From contig NW_027475133.1 in assembly GCF_051020985.1 (NCBI RefSeq), positions 6,262,001 to 6,326,000 on the forward strand: a stretch of DNA of 64,000 bases, in the 5' to 3' direction. Positions 51,980 through 61,510 of the stretch are shown here, piece by piece; position 1 is the first letter of the stretch, and each line of letters begins with the position of its first letter. The notes under the pieces were generated by a model. It was not told the DNA's origin. It was given only the letters and a program-made list of their open reading frames with translations, and ran no database searches. A program made the position numbers and the translations under genes. The stretch is from Nomia melanderi. Lineage: Eukaryota; Arthropoda; Insecta; Hymenoptera; Halictidae.

Positions 51980-53560
51980 CAATTACAGATAGCGCAATAA
52001 ATCAAAGTGCATTACCTGTAGGAGGCCCTGGCGCATGAATCTGTGCAGCGGGAACGTCCTCGGACCTCCAGGGGCCGAGACAACGACCGTCTCATGGGGC
52101 CGGACACTCAGGGTCAGGGTAATATCCAATATATATCTGGTGATATCTCGGGTGCTATTACAGATAGCGCAATAAATCAAAATGCATTGTCTGTAGGAGT
52201 CCCTGGCGCATGAATCTGTGCAGCGGGAACCACCTCGGACCACCAAGGGCCGAGAAAACCACAGTCTCATGGGGCCGGACACTCAGGGTCAGGGGAAAAT
52301 CCAATATATATCTGGTGATATCTCGGGTGCTATTAGAGATAGCGAAATAAACCAAAGTGAATTATCTGCAGGAGGCCCTGGCGCATGAATCTGTGCAGCG
52401 GGAACAACCTCGGACCACCAGGGGCCGAGAAAACCACCGACACATGGTGCCGGACTGTCAGGGTCTGGGAAAAATCCAATATATATCTGGTGATATCTCG
52501 AGTGCTATTAGAGATAGCGCAATAAACCAAAGTGAATTATCTGCAGGAGGGCCTAGCGTATTAATCTGAGCAGCAGGAACGACCTCGGACCACCAGGCGC
52601 CGAGAAAACTACCGTCTCATGGGGCCGGTCACTCAGGGTCAGTGAAAAATACAATATATATCTGCTGATATCTCGGGTGCTATTAGAGATAGCGCAATAA
52701 ATCAAAGTGCATTGTCTGTAGGAGGCCCTGGCGCATGAATCTGTGCAGCGGGAACGACCTCGGAACACCAGGGACCGAGAAAACCACCGTCTCATGGGGC
52801 CGGACACTCAGGGTCAGTGAAAAATCCAATATATATGTGGTGATATCTCGGGTGCTATTACAGATAGCGCAATAAATCAAAGTGCATTGTCTGTAAGAGA
52901 CCCTGGCGCATGAACCTGTGCAGCGGGAACGTCCTCGGACCACCAGGGGCCGAGAAAACGACCGTCTCATGGGGCCGGACGCTCAGGATCAGTGAAAAAT
53001 CCAATATATATCTGGTGATATCTCGGGTGCTATTAGAGATAGCGCAATAAACCAAAGTGAATTATCTGCAGGAGGCCCTGGCGCATGAATCTGTGCAACG
53101 GGAACGACCTCGGACCTCCAGGGGCCGAGAAAACCACAGTCTCATGGGGCCGGACACTCAGGGTCTGGGGAAAATCCAATATAGATCTGGTGATATCTCG
53201 GGTGCCATTACAGATAGCGCAATAAACCAAAGTGAATTATCTGCAGGAGGCCCTGGCGCATGATTCTGTGCAACGGGAACGACCTCGGACCACCAGGGGC
53301 CGAGAAAACCACAGTCTCATGGGGCCGGACACTCAGGGTCAGGGGAAAATCCAATATAGATCTCGTGATATCTCGGGTGCTATTACAGATAGCGCAATAA
53401 ATCAAAGTGCATTACCTGTAGGAGGCCCTGGCGCATAAATCTGTGCAGCGGGAACAACCTCGAACCACCAGGGGCCAAGAAAACCACCGACACATGGGGC
53501 CGGACTGTCAGGGTCTGGGAAAAATCCAATATATATCTGGTGATATCTCGAGTGCTATTA

Positions 53561-55633
53561 GAGATAGCGCAATAAACCAAAGTGAATTATCTGCAGGAGG
53601 GACTAGCGTATTAATCTGAGCAGCAGGAACGACCTCGGACCACCAGGCGCCGAGAAAACTACCGTCTCATGGGGCCGGTCACTCAGGGTCAGTGAAAAAT
53701 CCAATATATATCTGCTGATATCTCGGGTGCTATTAGAGATAGCGCAATAAATCAAAGTGCATTGTCTGTAGGAGGCCCTGGCGCATGAATCTGTGCAGCG
53801 GGAACGACCTCGGACCACCAGGGGCCGAGAAAACCACAGTCTCATGGGGCCGGACACTCAGGGTCAGGGGAAAATCCAATATATATCTGGTGATATTTCG
53901 GGTGCTATTAGAGATAGCGGAATAAATCAAAGTGCATTGTCTGTAGGAGGCCCTGGCGCATGAATCTGTGCAGCGGGAACGACCTCGGAACACCAGGGAC
54001 CGAGAAAACCACCGCCTCATGGGGCCGGACACTCAGGGTCAGTGAAAAATCCAATATATATGTGGTGATATCTCGCGTGCTATTACAGATAGCGCAATAA
54101 ATCAAAGTGCATTATCAGTAGGAGACCCTGGCGCATGAATCTGTGCAGCGGGAACGACCTCGCAACACCAGGGACCGAGAAAACCACCGTCTCATGGGGC
54201 CGGACACTCAGGGTCAGTGAAAAATCCAATATAGATCTGGTGATATCTCGGGTGCTATTACAGATAGCGCAATAAATCAAAGTGCATTACCTGTAGGAGG
54301 CCCTGGCGCATGAATCTGTGCAGCGGGAACGTCGTCGGACCTCCAGGGGCCGAGACAACGACCGTCTCATGGGGCCGGACACTCAGGGTCAGGGTAATAT
54401 CCAATATATATCTGGTGATATCTCGGGTGCTATTACAGATAGCGCAATAAATCAAAGTGCATTGTCTGTAGGAGGCCCTGGCGCATGAATCTGTGCAGCG
54501 GGAACCACCTCGGACCACCAAGGGCTGAGAAAACCACAGTCTCATGGGGCCGGACACTCAGGGTCAGGGGAAAATCCAATATATATCTGGTGATATCTCG
54601 GGTGCTATTAGAGATAGCAAAATAAACCAAAGTGAATTATCTGCAGGAGGCCCTGGCGCATGAATCTGTGCAACGGGAACGACCACGGACCACCAGGGGC
54701 CGAGAAAACCACAGTCTCATGGGGCGGGACACTCAGGGTCAGGGGAAAATCCAATATAGATCTGGTGATATCTCGGGTGCTATTACAGATAGCGCAATAA
54801 ACCAAAGTGAATTATCTGCAGGAGGCCCTGGCGCATGAATCTGTGCAGCGGGGACGACCTCGGACCACCAGGGGCCGAGAAAACCACCGTCTCATGGGGC
54901 CGGACTGTCAGGGTCAGGGGAAAATCCAATATATATCTGGTGATATCTCGGGTGCTATAAGAGATAGCGCAATAAACCAAAGTGAATTATCTGCAGGAGG
55001 GCCTAGCGTATTAATCTGAGCAGCAGGAACGACCTCGGACCACCAGGCGCCGAGAAAACTACCGTCTCATGGGGCCGGTCACTCAGGGTCAGTGAAAAAT
55101 CCAATATATATCTGCTGATATCTCGGGTGCTATTAGAGATAGCGCAATAAATCAAAGTGCATTGTCTGTAGGAGGCCCTGGCGCATGAATCTGTGCAGCG
55201 GGAACGACCTCGGACCACCAGGGGCCGAGAAAACCACAGTCTCATGGGGCCGGACACTCAGGGTCAGGGGAAAATCCAATATATATCTGGTGATATTTCG
55301 GGTGCTATTAGAGATAGCGCAATAAATCAAAGTGCATTGTCTGTAGGAGGCCCTGGCGCATGAATCTGTGCAGCGGGAACGACCTCGGAACACCAGGGAC
55401 CGAGAAAACCACCGCCTCATGGGGCCGGACACTCAGGGTCAGTGAAAAATCCAATATATATGTGGTGATATCTCGCGTGCTATTACAGATAGCGCAATAA
55501 ATCAAAGTGCATTATCTGTAGGAGACCCTGGCGCATGAATCTGTGCAGCGGGAACGACCTCGCAACACCAGGGACCGAGAAAACCACCGTCTCATGGGGC
55601 CGGACACTCAGGGTCAGTGAAAAATCCAATATA
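53561..55633 (+). repeat. 8-monomer (1,400-bp) duplication
   Basis: Bases 53561-54233 match 54961-55633 at offset 1,400, with a few substitutions: GGGACTAGCG/GGGCCTAGCG, AGCGGAATAA/AGCGCAATAA, TATCAGTAGG/TATCTGTAGG. This is the third place in the window where an 8-unit period appears. Confidence 0.8.
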
Positions 55634-57720
55634 TATCTGGTGATATCTCGGGTGCTATTAGAGATTGCGCAATAAACCAAAGTGAATTATCTGCAGGAGG
55701 CCCTGGCGTATGAATCCGTGCAGCGGGAACGACCTCGGACCACCAGGGGCCGAGAAAACCACAGTCTCATGGGGCCGGACAAACAGGGTCAGGGGAAAAT
55801 CCAATATATATCTGGTGATATCTCGGGTGCTATTAGAGATAGCGCAATAAATCAATGTGCATTGTCTGTAGGAGGCCCTGGCGCATGAATCTGTGCAGCG
55901 GGAACGACCTCGGACCACCAGGGTCCGAGAAAACCACCGTCTCATGGGGCCGCACACTCAGGGTCAGTGAAAAATCCAATATATATCTGCTGATATCTCG
56001 GGTGCTATTACAGATAGCGCAATAAACCAAAGTGAATTATCTGCAGGAGGCCCTCGCGCATGAATGTGTGCAACGGGAACGACCTCGGACCACCAGGGGC
56101 CGAGAAAACCACCGTCTCATGGGGCAGGACACTCAGGGTCAGTTTAAAATCCAATATATATCTGGTGATATCTCGGGTGCTATTACAGATAGCGCAATAA
56201 ATCAAAGTGCACTGTCCGTAGGAGACCCTGGCGCATGAACCTGTGCAGCGGGAACGACCTCGGACCACCAGGGGCCGAGAAAACGACCGTCTCATGGGGC
56301 CGGACTCTCAGGGTCAGTGAGAAATCCAATATATATCTGGTGATATCTCGGGTGCTATTACAGATAGCGCAATAAATCAAAGTGCATTGTCTGTAGGAGG
56401 CCCTGGCGCATGAATCTGTGCAGCGGGAACGACCTCGGACCACCAGGGTCCGAGAAAACCACCGTCTCATGGGGCCGGACACTCAGGGTCAGTGAAAAAT
56501 CCAATATATATCTGGTGATATCTCGGGTGCTATTACAGATAGCGCAATAAATCAAAGTGCATTGTCTGTAGGAGGCCCTGGCGCATGAATCTGTGCAGCG
56601 GGAACGACCTCGGACCACCAGGGTCCGAGAAAACCACCGTCTCATGGGGCCGGACACTCAGGGTCAGTGAAAAATCCAATATATATGTGGTGATATCTCG
56701 GGTGCTATTACAGATAGCGCAATAAATCAAAGTGCATTGTCTGTAGGAGACCCTGGCGCATGAACCTGTGCAGCGGGAACGACCTCGGACCACCAGGGGC
56801 CGAGAAAACGACCGTCTCATGGGGCCGGACGCTCAGGGTCAGTGAAAAATCCAATATATACCTGGTGATATCTCGGGAGCTATTAGAGATAGCGCAATAA
56901 ACCAAAGTGAATTATCTGCAGGAGGCCCTCGCGCATGAATGTGTGCAGCGGGAACGACCTCGGAACACCAGGGACCGAGAAAACCACCGTCTCATGGGGC
57001 CGGACACTCAGGGTCAGTGAAAAATCCAATATATATGTGGTGATATCTCGGGTGCTATTACAGATAGCGCAATAAATCAAAGTGCATTGTCTGTAGGAGA
57101 CCCTGGCGCATGAACCTGTGCAGCGGGAACGACCTCGGACCACCAGGGGCCGAGAAAACGACCGTCTCATGGGGCCGGACGCTCAGGGTCAGTGAAAAAT
57201 CCAATATATATCTGGTGATATCTCGGGTGCTATTAGAGATAGAGCAATAAACCAAAGTGAATTATCTGCAGGAGGCCCTCGCGCATGAATCTGAGCAACG
57301 GGAACGACCTCGGACCACCAGGGGCCGAGAAAACCACAGTCTCATGGGGCCGGACACTCAGGGTCAGGGGAAAATCCAATATAGATCTGGTGATATCTCG
57401 GGTGCTATTACAGATAGCGCAATAAATCAAAGTGCATTACCTGTAGGAGGCCCTGGCGCATGTATCTGTGCAGCGGGAACGACCTCGGACGACCAGGGGC
57501 CGAGAAAACCACAGTCTCATGGGGCCGGACACTCAGGGTCAGGGGAAAATCCAATATATATCTGGTGATATCTCGGGTGCTATTAGAGATAGCGCAATAA
57601 ACCAAAGTGAATTATCTGCAGGAGGCCCTGGCGCATGAATCTGTGCAACGGGAGCGACCTCGGACCACCAGGGGCCGAGAAAACCACAGTCTCATGGGGC
57701 CGGGCACTCAGGGTCAGGTG

Positions 57721-60700
57721 AAAATCCAATATATATCTGGTGATATCTCGGGTGCTATTAGAGATAGCGCAATAAACCAAAGTGAATTATCTGCAGGAGG
57801 GCCTAGCGTATTAATCTGAGCAGCAGGAACGACCTCGGACCACCAGGCGCCGAGAAAACTACCGTCTCATGGGGCCGGTCACTCAGGGTCAGTGAAAAAT
57901 ACAATATATATCTGCTGATATCTCGGGTGCTATTAGAGATAGCGCAATAAATCAAAGTGCATTGTCTGTAGGAGGCCCTGGCGCATGAATCTGTGCAGCG
58001 GGAACGACCTCGGAACACCAGGGACCGAGAAAACCACCGTCTCATGGGGCCGGACACTCAGGGTCAGTGAAAAATCCAATATATATGTGGTGATATCTCG
58101 GGTGCTATTACAGATAGCGCAATAAATCAAAGTGCATTGTCTGTAAGAGACCCTGGCGCATGAACCTGTGCAGCGGGAACGTCCTCGGACCACCAGGGGC
58201 CGAGAAAACGACCGTCTCATGGGGCCGGACGCTCAGGGTCAGGATAATATCCAATATATATCTGGTGATATCTCGGGTGCTATTACAGATAGCGCAATAA
58301 ATCAAAGTGCATTGTCTGTAGGAGGCCCTGGCGCATGAATCTGTGCAACGGGAACGACCTCGGACCACCAGGGGCCGAGAAAAGCACAGTCTCATGGGGC
58401 CGGACACTCAGGGTCAGGGTAAAATCCAATATATTTCTGGTGATATCTCGGGTGCTATTAGAGATAGCGCAATAAACCAAAGTGAATTATCTGCAGGAGG
58501 CCCGGGCGCATGAATCTGTGCAGCGGGAACGACCTCGCACCACCAGGGGCCGAGAAAACGACCGTCTCATGGGGCCGGACACTCAGGGTCAGTGAAAAAT
58601 CCAATATATATCTGCTGATATCTCGGGTGCTATTACAGATAGCGCAATAAATCAAAGTGCATTGTCTGTAGGAGGCCCTGGCGCATGAATCTGTGCAGCG
58701 GGAACCACCTCGGACCACCAAGGGCCGAGAAAACCACAGTCTCATGGGGCCGGACACTCAGGGTCAGGGGAAAATCCAATATATATCTGGTGATATCTCG
58801 GGTGCTATAAGAGATAGCGCAATAAACCAAAGTGAATTATCTGCAGGAGGCCTTGGCGTATGAATCCGTGCAGCGGGAACGACCTCGGACCACCAGGGGC
58901 CGAGAAAACCACAGTCTCATGGGGCCGGACACACAGGGTCAGGGGAAAATCCAATATATATCTGGTGATATCTCGGGTGCTATTAGAGATAGCGCAATAA
59001 ATCAATGTGCATTGTCTGTAGGAGGCCCTGGCGCATGAATCTGTGCAGCGGGAACGACCTAGGACCACCAGGGGCCGAGAAAACTACAGTCTCATGGGGC
59101 CGGACACTCAGGGTCAGGGGAAAATCCAATATATATCTGGTGATATCTCGGGTGCTATTAGAGATAGCGCAATAAACCAAGGTGAATTATCTGCAGGAGA
59201 CCCTGGCGCATGAATCTGTGCAACGGGAACGACCTCGGACCACCAGGGGCCGAGAAAACGACAGTCTCAAGGGGCCGGACACTCAGGGTCAGGGGAAAAT
59301 CCAATATATATCTCGTGATATCTCTGGTGCTATTACAGATAGCGCAATAAATCAAAGTGAATTATCTGCAGGAGGCCCTGGCGCATGAATCTGTGCAAGG
59401 GGAACGACCTCGGACCACCAGGGGCCGAAAAAACCACAGTCTCATTGGGCCGGACACTCAGGGTCAGGGAAAAATCCAATATATATCTGGTGATATCTCG
59501 GGTGCTATTACAGATAGCGCAATAAATCAAAGTGCATTGTCTGTAGGAGGCCCTGGCGCATGAATCTGTGCAGCGGGAACGACCTCGGACCACCAGGGGC
59601 CGAGAAAACCACAGTCTCATGGGGCCGGACACTCAGGGTCAGGGGAAAATCCAATATATATCTGGTGATATCTCGGGTGCTATTAAAGATAGCGCAATAA
59701 ACTAAAGTGAATTATCTGCAGGAGGCCCTGGCGCATGAATGTGTGCAGCGGGAACGACCTCGGACCACCAGGGGCCGAGAAAACCGCAGTCTCATTGGGC
59801 CGGACACTCAGGGTCAGGGAAAAATCCAATATATATCTGGTGATATCTCGGGCGCTATTAGAGATAGCGCAATAAGCCAAAGGGAATTATCTGCAGGAGG
59901 CCCTGGCGCATGCATCGGTGCAGCGGGAACGACCTAGGACCACCAGGGGCCGAGAAAACCACAGTCTCATGGGGCCGGACACTCAGGGTCAGGGGAAAAT
60001 CCAATATATATCTGGTGATATCTCGGGTGCTATTAGAGATAGCGCAATAAATCAAAGTGCATTGTCTGTAGGAGGCCCTGGCGCATGAATCTGTGCAGCG
60101 GGAACGACCTCGGAACACCAGGGGCCGAGAAAACCACCGTCTCATGGGGCAGGACACTCAGGGTCAGTGAAAAATCCAATATATATCTGGTGATATCTCG
60201 GGTGCTATTAGAGATAGCGCAATAAACCAAAGTGAATTATCTGCAGGAGGGCCTAGCGTATTAATCTGAGCAGCAGGAACGACCTCGGACCACCAGGCGC
60301 CGAGAAAACTACCGTCTCATGGGGCCGGTCACTCAGGGTCAGTGAAAAATACAATATATATCTGCTGATATCTCGGGTGCTATTAGAGATAGCGCAATAA
60401 ATCAAAGTGCATTGTCTGTAGGAGGCCCTGGCGCATGAATCTGTGCAGCGGGAACGACCTCGGAACACCAGGGACCGAGAAAACCACCGTCTCATGGGGC
60501 CGGACACTCAGGGTCAGTGAAAAATCCAATATATATGTGGTGATATCTCGGGTGCTATTACAGATAGCGCAATAAATCAAAGTGCATTGTCTGTAAGAGA
60601 CCCTGGCGCATGAACCTGTGCAGCGGGAACGTCCTCGGACCACCAGGGGCCGAGAAAACGACCGTCTCATGGGGCCGGACGCTCAGGGTCAGGATAATAT

Positions 60701-61510
60701 CCAATATATATCTGGTGATATCTCGGGTGCTATTACAGATAGCGCAATAAATCAAAGTGCATTGTCTGTAGGAGGCCCTGGCGCATGAATCTGTGCAACG
60801 GGAACGACCTCGGACCACCAGGGGCCGAGAAAAGCACAGTCTCATGGGGCCGGACACTCAGGGTCAGGGTAAAATCCAATATATTTCTGGTGATATCTCG
60901 GGTGCTATTAGAGATAGCGCAATAAACCAAAGTGAATTATCTGCAGGAGGCCCGGGCGCATGAATCTGTGCAGCGGGAACGACCTCGCACCACCAGGGGC
61001 CGAGAAAACGACCGTCTCATGGGGCCGGACACTCAGGATCAGTGAAAAATCCAATATATATCTGCTGATATCTCGGGTGCTATTACAGATAGCGCAATAA
61101 ATCAAAGTGCATTGTCTGTAGGAGGCCCTGGCGCATGAATCTGTGCAGCGGGAACCACCTCGGACCACCAAGGGCCGAGAAAACCACAGTCTCATGGGGC
61201 CGGACACTCAGGGTCAGGGGAAAATCCAATATATATCTGGTGATATCTCGGGTGCTATAAGAGATAGCGCAATAAACCAAAGTGAATTATCTGCAGGAGG
61301 CCTTGGCGTATGAATCCGTGCAGCGGGAACGACCTCGGACCACCAGGGGCCGAGAAAACCACAGTCTCATGGGGCCGGACACACAGGGTCAGGGGAAAAT
61401 CCAATATATATCTGGTGATATCTCGGGTGCTATTAGAGATAGCGCAATAAATCAATGTGCATTGTCTGTAGGAGGCCCTGGCGCATGAATCTGTGCAGCG
61501 GGAACGACCT
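57721..61510 (+). repeat. 14-monomer duplication, period 2,450 bp
   Basis: Bases 57721-59060 match 60171-61510 (1,340 bp) with about one mismatch seen (CAGGGTCAGTG near 58.58 kb against CAGGATCAGTG near 61.03 kb). The intervening 59061-60170 belongs to a different series that resembles the first 3 kb of the window. Confidence 0.85.

Larger units (their letters stand above)
50800..57720 (+). repeat. Subregion: monomers with an 8-mer duplication and several GCGTATTAATC units
   Basis: This subregion is free of phase-changing indels. Bases 51.60-52.35 kb resemble 47.05-47.80 kb at offset 4,550 (26 units). Units near 56.0-56.3 kb with GTCAGTTTAAAATCC recur at 61.95-62.3 kb (offset 5,950, 34 units). 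Satellite only. Confidence 0.8.
28928..60277 (+). repeat. Zone holding the 12 GCGTATTAATC variant monomers
   Basis: In 12 units the normal GGCGCATGAATCTGTGCAGC is replaced by a linked set: GGGCCTAGCG, TATTAATCTGAG and CAGCAGGAACG. Approximate starts are 28928, 35402, 36626, 43973, 45022, 46072, 51147, 52547, 53597, 54997, 57797 and 60247. Minor forms are CTGATCAGC (first copy), CTCAGCAGC (51.15 kb) and GGGACTAGCG (53.60 kb). None occurs before 28.9 kb or after 60.3 kb. Confidence 0.85.
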
